Program-made: the position numbers and the translations under genes
Shown: piece after piece, positions 46,343 to 53,951 of the stretch
How the letters are laid out: each line of letters opens with the position of its first letter
Position numbering within the stretch: the stretch's first letter is position 1
Source: Bacteroidota bacterium
GTDB lineage: Bacteria > Bacteroidota > Bacteroidia > Chitinophagales > Chitinophagaceae
Reading direction: 5' to 3'
Length of the DNA: 64,000 nt
NCBI GenBank assembly: GCA_029558715.1
Contig: JAKQEA010000098.1
Span: forward strand, 1 to 64,000
The notes under the pieces: generated by a model
Seen by the model: only the letters and a program-made list of their open reading frames with translations
What the model was told of the DNA's origin: nothing
The model's database searches: none

Positions 46343-47353
46343 TTAAAGTATAACCCTCTTGATATGTTGTTCCAATAAAAGAAAATCTGCAATTACAATA
46401 GCCGTCACTGCTTCCACTATCACCGGTGCTCTCAATGCCACACATAAATCATGGCGGCCTTTGATTGAAAAGTCTTCTGTTTTACCAGTTTCCCAGTTCA
46501 GGCTGTTTTGCTCTTTTGGAGTAGAAGAAGTAGGTTTAACAACTAACCGAAAAACGAGTTCATTACCATTACTGATACCTCCTACAATACCTCCTGCATG
46601 ATTGGTCCTTGTCCTGCCATCTGTATTTTCAATAGCATCATTATGTTCACTGCCGAACATTTTAGCTGCAGCAAAACCGGTTCCAAATTCAATACCCCGC
46701 ACAGCAGGAATTGCAAATATCATATGAGCCAGGGATGATTCAAGCGAATCAAAATAAGGCTCACCCAATCCAACAGGCAGACCATTTACTTTACACTCAA
46801 CAATACCACCTACAGAATCTTTTGCATCAATGGCTTTTTGCAGGCCTTTTTCCAGATCTTTTTCGCCCCCTATTTCTGTTACTTGGGCATGAATGCTAAG
46901 CGTAGTCATGCCGGTAGCATTCATTAACTTCTTTGCAATTGCTCCAGCCGCAACCAACCCTGTTGTTAACCTGGCACTGAAATGCCCACCACCCCGGAAA
47001 TCTTCATTACCTCCAAACTTTTGATGTGCCACCCAGTCTGCATGACCCGGACGGGGAATGCTTCTCTGCTTTGCATAATCATCACTGCGGGTATTTTTGT
47101 TTTCGAAAAGTATAGTAATGGGGAAACCGGTTGTTTTTCCATTAAAGAATCCACTTTTAAAAATCGGAAAATCTTCCTCCTGCCTTGGGGTGGTCCCTTT
47201 TTGTTTGCCTCCTTTTCTTCTTTCAAGATCTGGCAACAAATCTTCCGGCGATAAAGCTAACCCAGCCGGGCAGCCATCAATAGTTACCCCTACACACTCC
47301 CCATGCGATTCGCCAAAAATAGAAATGCGGAATATGCGACCAAATGAATTCAA
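46343..47353 (-). CDS. aroC: Chorismate synthase
   Basis: 336 residues, slightly shorter than E. coli AroC (361). GESHGECVGVTIDGCPAG opens it, then NTRSDDY, ARLTTGLVAAGAI and GRTRTNHAGGIVGGISNG, the FMN and substrate sites. It makes chorismate from EPSP using reduced FMN. Separated by only three bases from aroA. Confidence 0.96.
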   Translation of the reverse strand: MNSFGRIFRISIFGESHGECVGVTIDGCPAGLALSPEDLLPDLERRKGGKQKGTTPRQEEDFPIFKSGFFNGKTTGFPITILFENKNTRSDDYAKQRSIPRPGHADWVAHQKFGGNEDFRGGGHFSARLTTGLVAAGAIAKKLMNATGMTTLSIHAQVTEIGGEKDLEKGLQKAIDAKDSVGGIVECKVNGLPVGLGEPYFDSLESSLAHMIFAIPAVRGIEFGTGFAAAKMFGSEHNDAIENTDGRTRTNHAGGIVGGISNGNELVFRLVVKPTSSTPKEQNSLNWETGKTEDFSIKGRHDLCVALRAPVIVEAVTAIVIADFLLLEQHIKRVIL

Positions 47354-47356
47354 TAT

Positions 47357-48730
47357 TTATAAGTTGAAGTGTTGATAAGGTAAAGATACATCAGCACCAA
47401 GCTTTTTCAAATCATTATAAAAATCAGGGTACGACTTCTTAACTGCCTGCGCCTCTTCAATAATCATTTCACTATCTGCTTTTAATCCGGCTACGGCACA
47501 GGCCATGGCAATACGATGATCATGATGCGAATGAATATCAGCGCCTTTTACAATTGCCCCACCATGTATAACCATATTATCATCCTGCAAATCTATAGTC
47601 ACTCCCATTTTGTCAAATTCATCCTGCAATGTTATTGCCCGGTTGCTTTCTTTATATGTTAAACGGTTTATTCCCCTAATAGTTGTTTTACCATTGCAAT
47701 AAGCAGCCAATGCAACTAACGGTGGAAATAAATCAGGGCAATCCGTGGCATCAAAATAAAATCCATTCATTTCTGCCGGATGTAGTTGTATTCCCTTTGC
47801 ATCCATCGCCATACCGGCATTGGCAGCCATCATGGCATCAACAATTGCTTTATCAGCTTGCGTTGATGTCAAATCTAATCCTCTTACTGTTATGGGGCCA
47901 GCTATGACTCCAGCTACAAGCAGAAATGCACCACCGCTCCAGTCGCCTTCGACAGTGTAGTTAATTGGTTGACTGGTTGGCTGGTTTATTGGGTATTCAT
48001 TATGAAAAATAAATTCTTCATAGTTTTTATTCTCCGGTACTCTTAATCCAAATTGCTTCATTACATCCAAAGTCAAATCTATGTACGGCTTACTCTTAAG
48101 ATTCCGAACTTTTATAGAGACAACTTTACTATGAGGGCCCAAAATCTCCCCTTCCGAGGAATTTAGAGAGGCTCCATAAGTCATCAACAGGCCTGTAAGA
48201 AACTGTGAACTTAAAGAACCATCAATTTCAATATTTGCCGGCAGCAATGGCCCTTGTACATGCATTGGCAACCTGCCATTGCTGCTTTCTATTTTAACTC
48301 CCAGTTTTGGCAATATTTCATCAAAGAAATCCATCGGTCTCGTAACAAGACTACCTGAACCGTTTATAGTGATTTTCTTATGGCTTAAGGCAGCTATTGG
48401 CGTAAACATTCTTATACTCAATCCTGACTCTCCGCAATTAATTTCATTCCCAACGGGATCAATTTCTTTCTCCACGGGATCAATTTCTTTCTCCACGGGA
48501 TGAATCCCGTGGCTATTCACTTTTAACGCTTCATTTATGTGTTCGACTTCAGCGCCCAATGCTTTAATGATTCCAACAGCAGCTTTATCATCATTGCTGT
48601 GTCCGGGATTATGAATGATTGTTTCTCCTTTTCTCAATAACGCTGCCGCACAAGCTCTTTGCATCGAACTTTTCGAGGCTGGTGCCTGGATTATACCTGA
48701 TAATTTAGAAGGATGTATTGTTACTTTCAC
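47357..48730 (-). CDS. aroA: 3-phosphoshikimate 1-carboxyvinyltransferase (EPSP synthase)
   Basis: 457 residues. Family blocks include PASKSSMQRACAAALLR, NCGESGLSIRMFTPIAALS, LSSQFLTGLLM and HHDHRIAMACAVAGL. It transfers enolpyruvyl from PEP to shikimate 3-phosphate. Odd point: between residues about 70 and 98, just before NCGESG, there is an insert of three 7-residue repeats (DPVEKEI, DPVEKEI, DPVGNEI) encoded by 21-base repeats at 48451-48512. Divergent in composition from the rest of the gene, it probably forms a surface loop. Confidence 0.95.
   Translation of the reverse strand: MKVTIHPSKLSGIIQAPASKSSMQRACAAALLRKGETIIHNPGHSNDDKAAVGIIKALGAEVEHINEALKVNSHGIHPVEKEIDPVEKEIDPVGNEINCGESGLSIRMFTPIAALSHKKITINGSGSLVTRPMDFFDEILPKLGVKIESSNGRLPMHVQGPLLPANIEIDGSLSSQFLTGLLMTYGASLNSSEGEILGPHSKVVSIKVRNLKSKPYIDLTLDVMKQFGLRVPENKNYEEFIFHNEYPINQPTSQPINYTVEGDWSGGAFLLVAGVIAGPITVRGLDLTSTQADKAIVDAMMAANAGMAMDAKGIQLHPAEMNGFYFDATDCPDLFPPLVALAAYCNGKTTIRGINRLTYKESNRAITLQDEFDKMGVTIDLQDDNMVIHGGAIVKGADIHSHHDHRIAMACAVAGLKADSEMIIEEAQAVKKSYPDFYNDLKKLGADVSLPYQHFNL
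48451..48512 (-). repeat. 21-base tandem repeat and palindrome inside aroA
   Basis: Units start at 48451, 48472 and 48493. The last one leads into the 20-base inverted repeat CCACGGGAT-GA-ATCCCGTGG (48493-48512). Reading frame is kept throughout. Confidence 0.8.
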
Positions 48731-48731
48731 T

Positions 48732-49751
48732 TTATAAACCTTGTATAATTTTTTCTAACTGCTTTAATGAAATACTTTTCACTACCCCCCTCCCAATTCT
48801 TTCCAGCAGCACATAATTTATTTCCTTTCTTTCCCTTTTCTTATCCATCTTAAGCACATCAAACACTTTTTGCTTGTCGAAAGATGCATAGGTCGGTAAA
48901 TTATATTTCTCCAGCACACTTATCACTCTTTCTGTTTGCTTAAATCCTGCCAGTTGCTCCGAAATATGACAGGCATATGTCATACCGATAGAAATAGCCT
49001 GACCGTGCAGTAATTCATATTGTGTTTCCAGTGCATGCCCCAGTGTATGACCAAAATTTAACAACCTCCTCTCTCCTTTCTCAAATTCATCTTTCTGTAC
49101 AACCCTGATTTTTATTAAAGCGTTTGCCTGGATTAATTCGCAAATTGATTTTTGCCTGCCCCGGTATCCCTTTAATGAATTCCTTTCCAACTTTGCAAAC
49201 ATTGCCGCATCTTTTATACAGGCATGTTTAATTATTTCTGCAAACCCATTTTCCCATTCCTGCTGCGGCAGTGAGTTCAGGAAAACCATGTCATGTAAAA
49301 TGAAAGAAGGCTGACGGATAACTCCCACCATATTTTTATACATTCCCACATCGATGCCATTCTTACCACCAATGGAGGCGTCCGCCAATGCTAAAATTGA
49401 AGTAGGTATAAATCCAAACCGTAAGCCCCTCATATAAACAGCTGCCACATAGCCTGTAATATCCGTAATTACTCCACCACCTACTCCCACTAAAGTTGTC
49501 TTGCGGTCAGCTTCCATTTCAATCAGCTTTTCAATTACTGCATCCACGGTTGCCTGCACTTTAAATTCCTCGCCGGGTTTTAATATAATTGTATTCCAGC
49601 CCCTGAAACGTTTTGTATGTGCTTTGTAAACATTTTCATCTGTGATGAGTATCGTTGCCCTGGTATCAGCAATCTTTTTCAGATGGCTGATACCATAAGC
49701 AAAATAAAAGTCGGTGGATGAATTAGAAAATCTATAATTGATATGCTTCAT
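48732..49751 (-). CDS. aroB: 3-dehydroquinate synthase
   Basis: 339 residues from ATG 49751 (MKHINYRFSNSSTDFYF); ten further codons upstream are unlike the family. Blocks: GGGVITDITGYVAAVYMRGL, PTSILALADASIGGKNGIDVGMYKN, and the metal-site histidines in NFGHTLGHALE and later HG. It converts DAHP to 3-dehydroquinate with NAD+ and a divalent metal. One base separates its stop from the aroA start. Confidence 0.95.
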   Translation of the reverse strand: MKHINYRFSNSSTDFYFAYGISHLKKIADTRATILITDENVYKAHTKRFRGWNTIILKPGEEFKVQATVDAVIEKLIEMEADRKTTLVGVGGGVITDITGYVAAVYMRGLRFGFIPTSILALADASIGGKNGIDVGMYKNMVGVIRQPSFILHDMVFLNSLPQQEWENGFAEIIKHACIKDAAMFAKLERNSLKGYRGRQKSICELIQANALIKIRVVQKDEFEKGERRLLNFGHTLGHALETQYELLHGQAISIGMTYACHISEQLAGFKQTERVISVLEKYNLPTYASFDKQKVFDVLKMDKKRERKEINYVLLERIGRGVVKSISLKQLEKIIQGL

Positions 49752-49816
49752 TATATGCCGAATATATTTACTAAAGTACAAGAGGCGAACTGCCTGCTGG
49801 CAGGTTCATTATCAAC

Positions 49817-50905
49817 CTAGCTATCCAGTATTTTTTTCTGATGATTTATACTCTCCATATGCACAGCATCCAAATACTTGGTGATAAATTCTTTACTTAA
49901 TCCTATTTTTTCACCCTTTGCGCTGGCCCTTTCAATAATTTCATTCCAACGGCCTGTCTGCAAAATGGTAATATTATTATCTTTTTTATATTGCCCGATC
50001 TGTTCAGCGATCTTCATCCGTTGCCCCAGAATCTGCATCAGTTCATCATCCAGGTGATTGATCTTCTGGCGCAGTGCTTCCAATGCAGCATGATATTCCT
50101 CGGAGTTAATATCTTCTTTTCTCCAGATGATACTGTCCAGCATCTCGGCTAAGCGTTCAGGTGTCACTTGTTGTTTAGCGTCGCTCCATGCATTATCAGG
50201 GTCGATATGACTTTCAATCATCAGCCCATCATAGTCAAGGTCGATTGCTTTTTGCATTACTTCAAGTAAGATATCACGACGGCCACAAATATGCGAAGGG
50301 TCATTGATCAGTGGCATACCCGGGTGCTTCAATTTCATATCAATAGCCAGGTGCCACATAGGCGCATTACGATACTCAGAATTTCCATACGAACTAAAAC
50401 CACGGTGTATCAGGCCAATTTGTTTTACTCCTGCCCTTGCCACTCTTTCTACCGCACCACTCCATAATTCAATATCAGGATTGATCGGATTTTTAATCAA
50501 CACCGGTATATCCACGCCTCGCAGTGCATCGGCTACTTCCTGCACACTGAAAGGGTTTACCGTTGTTCTCGCACCAATCCACAACACATCCACATCAAAT
50601 GTCAATGCATCCTGCACCTGCTTACCGGTTGCCACTTCAACTGTTGTTGGCAAACCTGTCAGTTTCTTAGCCTGTTGCAGCCAGGGCAAACCTTTTGTAC
50701 CCACTCCTTCAAACATACCGGGCTTGGTTCTCGGTTTCCAGATACCTGCCCGCAGCATATCTATTTTTCCTGTTGCTGCAAGACGTTGTGCCGTAGCCAA
50801 TACCTGTTCCTCAGTTTCTGCACTGCATGGCCCACTGATGATCAGCGGCCGTTTATGCCAGGCTCCCTGTACGGTTTCCTTTTCTGACTGTTCTGTTGTT
50901 TGCAT
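49817..50905 (-). CDS. Bifunctional DAHP synthase / chorismate mutase type II
   Basis: 362 residues. Residues about 20-265 are the KDO8P-synthase-like DAHP synthase: LIISGPCSAETEEQV, LRAGIWKPRTKPGMFEG, LIHRGFSSYGNSEYRN and INDPSHICGRRD. After a short linker, residues about 272-355 are a chorismate mutase helical domain (ALEALRQKINHLDDELMQILGQRMKIAEQIGQYK). The first domain makes DAHP from PEP and erythrose 4-phosphate, the second turns chorismate into prephenate. The fusion places the entry and branch step in one chain and usually allows prephenate feedback. Typical of Bacteroidota. Confidence 0.94.
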   Translation of the reverse strand: MQTTEQSEKETVQGAWHKRPLIISGPCSAETEEQVLATAQRLAATGKIDMLRAGIWKPRTKPGMFEGVGTKGLPWLQQAKKLTGLPTTVEVATGKQVQDALTFDVDVLWIGARTTVNPFSVQEVADALRGVDIPVLIKNPINPDIELWSGAVERVARAGVKQIGLIHRGFSSYGNSEYRNAPMWHLAIDMKLKHPGMPLINDPSHICGRRDILLEVMQKAIDLDYDGLMIESHIDPDNAWSDAKQQVTPERLAEMLDSIIWRKEDINSEEYHAALEALRQKINHLDDELMQILGQRMKIAEQIGQYKKDNNITILQTGRWNEIIERASAKGEKIGLSKEFITKYLDAVHMESINHQKKILDS

Positions 50906-50920
50906 TTGTACAAATTTAAT

Positions 50921-51769
50921 TTATTTAATTATCCTCCTTATTTTATTCGCCTCCTCAATCAACCGCATTAAATATTCATTATCCTCTTTTTCAAGACTCT
51001 CCTTAAATCTTGACAGCTGCGCAATATGTTCTTTCAAAACATCCAGCACATTCTCCTTATTCTGCATAAAGATCGGCACCCACATAGCCGGGTTACTCTT
51101 TGCCAATCGGACGGTGCTTTCGAAACCGGCAGAAGCTAATTCAAAAATAGCCTGCTCTTCTTTTTCCTTTTCCAGCACCGTATTTGCCAATGCAAAAGAA
51201 GTGATATGTGAGATATGACTCACATAAGCCGCATGCAGATCATGAGCCTTTGCTTCCATTTCCAACAGGTGCATACCAATTTTTTTATACATATGCTTTA
51301 CCCATTCCAGTGCATCAGCATCGCTTTCCTCAGCATTACAAATAATGACAGCTTTATTTTCATAGGCACCACGCACTGCCGCCTGCGGACCGCTGTACTC
51401 GGTTCCCCACATCGGATGCGTGGCTACATATCTCCCCCTTTTGGGATGATTTTTTATTGCTTCAATCAATTGTGACTTAGTGGAACCAAGATCCAGTACA
51501 ACCTGGTTATCAATTTTATTCAGAATCCGGGGCAATAATGATACCATCGTATCAACAGGTACTGCCAGCACAATCACATCTGCCTGCTGAATAGCTTCAT
51601 CCAACGAAAGTGTCTCATCCACCAATTCCATCTCTAATGCTTTCTTTGCATGCTCTTCATTGGCCTCTACGCCAATAAGTTTTGATGACAATTTCTTTTC
51701 ATGCAACTGTATGGCCAATGAACCTCCTATCAGACCAACACCAATTATTGCAATTTTTTTCCTTTTCAT
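50921..51769 (-). CDS. tyrA: Prephenate dehydrogenase
   Basis: 282 residues. IAIIGVGLIGGSLAIQLHEK is the NAD-binding fold; VDLGSTKSQLIEAI and FVATHPMWGTEYSGPQAA-like segments (THPMWGTEYSGP) carry the active-site His. It converts prephenate to 4-hydroxyphenylpyruvate. It is followed after 15 bases by the DAHP synthase gene; no ACT domain is present. Confidence 0.94.
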   Translation of the reverse strand: MKRKKIAIIGVGLIGGSLAIQLHEKKLSSKLIGVEANEEHAKKALEMELVDETLSLDEAIQQADVIVLAVPVDTMVSLLPRILNKIDNQVVLDLGSTKSQLIEAIKNHPKRGRYVATHPMWGTEYSGPQAAVRGAYENKAVIICNAEESDADALEWVKHMYKKIGMHLLEMEAKAHDLHAAYVSHISHITSFALANTVLEKEKEEQAIFELASAGFESTVRLAKSNPAMWVPIFMQNKENVLDVLKEHIAQLSRFKESLEKEDNEYLMRLIEEANKIRRIIK

Positions 51770-51770
51770 T

Positions 51771-52931
51771 TTATATAATGCTTTTTATCCGCTGAATAGC
51801 TTCTTCAATTTTCTCTTCTGTACTGCATAAACTTATCCTTACATATTGTTCACCGGCACTGCCGAATATTCCCCCGGGTGTTATAAATACTCCTGCATTA
51901 TATAGTACCTCATCACTCAATGCAAATCCATCGCTATGTGCTGAGGGTATGGCCGCCCACACAAACATTCCGGCCTGCTCTTTTGAAAATTTACACCTGA
52001 GCAAAGTCAGCAATTCAAAAACTTTTTCCCTTCTTTCCCTGTAAACAGTATTCACCCTATCGTGCCATTCTTTCCCAAGTGTCAATGCTTTTACAGCAGC
52101 CAGCTGTGCCGGCAAAAACATACCACTGTCCATATTACTTTTAAAACGAAGCACTTCTTCAACTCTTTCTTTTGCCCCGCAAAGCATACCTATTCTCCAC
52201 CCGGCCATATTATGACTTTTGCTCAATGAATTCAGTTCAATCACACAGTCTTTTGCGGTTTCAACACTTAACAAACTCATTGGAGAATCATTCAGAATAA
52301 AAGAGTATGGATTATCATGAATGATCAGGATCTTATGCTTTTTACCAAATACCACTATTTTTTCAAATAATTCTTTTGACGGTAACTTCCCTGTTGGCAT
52401 ATGGGGATAGTTAACAAACATTAATTTCACCTTCTTCAAACTTTTCTTTTCCAGTTTTTCAAAATCTGGTTCATAATTATTCTTTTCCCGTAGTTTGTAC
52501 TCCACGCATTTACCAGCAGCCAGTTTTACTGCACTGGTGTAAGTGGGATAGCCGGGATTGGGCACCAGTACTTCATCTCCTTTATCCAGGTATGTCATAC
52601 AGATATGCATGATGCCTTCTTTACTGCCAATCAGCGGCAACACTTCAGTATCAGGATTAAGATCAACATTATACCATTTCTTATACCAGTCGCTCATTGC
52701 TTTTCTCAATAAAGGCGAACCTTTGTAAGATTGATATGCATGGACATTTGGCTTTGCAGCCTCTTCCTGCAATGCCCGTACTACTTCCGGATGAGGTGGC
52801 AGATCAGGACTACCTATCCCGAGGTTAATAATATTCTTCCCTGCCTTATTCAACTCATCTATCTCTCTCAGTTTTTGAGAAAAATAATATTCACCAATAC
52901 CTTCCAGTCGTTTACTTGTTTTTATTTCCAT
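51771..52931 (-). CDS. Class I/II pyridoxal-phosphate aminotransferase
   Basis: 386 residues. INLGIGSPDLPPHPEVV, YQSYKGSPLLRKAMSDWY, LVPNPGYPTYTSAVKL, IIHDNPYS, and the PLP lysine in LNSLSKSHNMAGWRIGM. Such enzymes are annotated as LL-DAP or aspartate/aromatic aminotransferases. The position between pheA (10-base overlap) and tyrA (one base apart) suggests it makes Phe and Tyr from phenylpyruvate and 4-hydroxyphenylpyruvate. Confidence 0.92.
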   Translation of the reverse strand: MEIKTSKRLEGIGEYYFSQKLREIDELNKAGKNIINLGIGSPDLPPHPEVVRALQEEAAKPNVHAYQSYKGSPLLRKAMSDWYKKWYNVDLNPDTEVLPLIGSKEGIMHICMTYLDKGDEVLVPNPGYPTYTSAVKLAAGKCVEYKLREKNNYEPDFEKLEKKSLKKVKLMFVNYPHMPTGKLPSKELFEKIVVFGKKHKILIIHDNPYSFILNDSPMSLLSVETAKDCVIELNSLSKSHNMAGWRIGMLCGAKERVEEVLRFKSNMDSGMFLPAQLAAVKALTLGKEWHDRVNTVYRERREKVFELLTLLRCKFSKEQAGMFVWAAIPSAHSDGFALSDEVLYNAGVFITPGGIFGSAGEQYVRISLCSTEEKIEEAIQRIKSII

Positions 52932-53752
52932 AATCCTCTTTTATAAATACCATACACTTTTACCGATTCAGTAAGTGGCTCCAGAGTTTTCATCACTTCG
53001 TTGAATTGTTCAGTACTATCAAATTCCATATCTGCATGAAAAGCATACTTGAAATCTGAGCCAGGGATGGGAAAACTCTGCAACTTGCTTAGGTTGATTC
53101 CCCCTTCAGAAATTTTTGTGAGCACTTTGGCTAAACTTCCCCTCGAATGATCTGTATGAAAAGTAACAGAGGCCTTATCTGCATTTTCAATTTCAGCTGC
53201 ATTTTCTTCCCTGTCTAACATCAGGAACCGAGTATAATTATTTTTCAACGTATGGATATTAGAAACAATTACATTCAGCTCATACAATTCAGCTGCCAAT
53301 TTACTTGCGATAGCTGCGATATGCCTGCTTTTATGCTGGCGGATATGTTTTGCACTAAGTGCAGTATCCTCTGTCTCCACCAGCTTCCATTTGTACTTAT
53401 CAAGAAAATCATAGCATTGTTGCAAGGCCATGGTATGAGAATGAACTTCTTTTATATCTTCTAATTTTACCCCCGGGTTAACCAGCAGGTGCTGACGTAT
53501 CTGTAAATAAATTTCTCCAATGATTTTCAGGTTGCTTTTCTGCAGCAGGTTGTAATTTGGCAGTATGCTTCCGGCAATAGAATTCTCAATAGCCATTACC
53601 CCTCCGTTACTTTCCTTTTTATTCGAAGCAATTTTTATTACATCACGAAAAGTGGCACATGGGATTACTTCCACATTTTTCCCATGAAATAATTGTGCAG
53701 CCACCTGGTGAAAGCTGCCTTCATAGCCTTGTATTGAAACTTTGGTACTCAT
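52922..53752 (-). CDS. pheA: Prephenate dehydratase
   Basis: 276 residues. The PDT domain (1 to about 180) has VSIQGYEGSFHQVAA, GVMAIENSIAGSI and the catalytic Thr in NNYTRFLML. An ACT domain follows (about 190-270), where SRGSLAKVL corresponds to the usual GALV motif and LQSFPIPG to ESRP, only partly conserved. It produces phenylpyruvate. First structural gene of the aromatic operon; its ATG lies eight bases beyond the terminator hairpin at 53761-53790. Confidence 0.95.
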   Translation of the reverse strand: MSTKVSIQGYEGSFHQVAAQLFHGKNVEVIPCATFRDVIKIASNKKESNGGVMAIENSIAGSILPNYNLLQKSNLKIIGEIYLQIRQHLLVNPGVKLEDIKEVHSHTMALQQCYDFLDKYKWKLVETEDTALSAKHIRQHKSRHIAAIASKLAAELYELNVIVSNIHTLKNNYTRFLMLDREENAAEIENADKASVTFHTDHSRGSLAKVLTKISEGGINLSKLQSFPIPGSDFKYAFHADMEFDSTEQFNEVMKTLEPLTESVKVYGIYKRGLWK

Positions 53753-53760
53753 AGTTAAAC

Positions 53761-53790
53761 AAGAATCCCGGCCGTTTGGCCGGGATTCTT
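53761..53790 (-). terminator. Attenuator terminator hairpin before pheA
   Basis: Perfect 13-bp stem (53778-53790 with 53761-53773), four-base loop, GC-rich core; on the minus strand the 3' arm ends ATTCTT and continues GTTTAACT into the pheA ATG. It leaves no room for a promoter between hairpin and gene, so pheA transcripts must pass through it. Confidence 0.8.
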
Positions 53791-53818
53791 TATGTTGTTG
53801 TTTTTTAGTTGTTCTGAT

Positions 53819-53902
53819 TTATTTCAACAAAAGCATTCCCGGCTTCATTTTAAAAAAGAAGTAATAAAAATAGAAACCAAAATATGTCTTTGTTGTTTTC
53901 AT
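53819..53902 (-). CDS. Phe/Tyr-rich leader peptide of the aromatic amino acid operon
   Basis: 27-codon ORF, ATG at 53902 and TAA at 53819. Residues 1-6 are MKTTKT; residues 7-17 (YFGFYFYYFFF) are Phe or Tyr in ten of eleven positions; the end is KMKPGMLLLK. It lies seven bases after a consensus -7 box and 28 bases before the terminator hairpin in front of pheA. The codons for the products of the downstream operon, packed in a tiny ORF before a terminator, are the hallmark of an attenuation leader peptide. The segment at codons 20-22 (53837-53843) is complementary to the 5' arm of the terminator and can act as antiterminator when the ribosome stalls upstream. Not recorded by ORF finders because of its size. 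Confidence 0.85.
   Translation of the reverse strand: MKTTKTYFGFYFYYFFFKMKPGMLLLK
53837..53843 (-). promoter_or_regulatory. Antiterminator segment in the leader ORF
   Basis: GCCGGGA on the transcript; exact complement of TCCCGGC in the terminator 5' arm (53779-53785). Its surroundings (GCCGGGAATGCTTTT) copy the 3' arm (GCCGGGATTCTTGTTT). Confidence 0.65.
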
Positions 53903-53909
53903 CTGTAAA

Positions 53910-53940
53910 CAAATATAGCTTTCTTGTTCAGTTTAGCAAA
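53910..53940 (-). promoter_or_regulatory. Promoter of the aromatic amino acid operon
   Basis: TTTG (53937-53940), exactly 19 bases, TATATTTG (53910-53917) on the minus strand: full consensus for the Bacteroidota housekeeping sigma factor. Transcription is predicted to start about 53903-53906, at most a few bases before the leader-peptide ATG. Confidence 0.78.
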
Positions 53941-53951
53941 TTTTAAAAAGA

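Noticed and set aside
50304-51218. 304-codon open frame on the plus strand
   Set aside because: Lies antisense to the DAHP synthase and tyrA genes, which are certain; its Ser/Cys-rich composition is that of a shadow frame.
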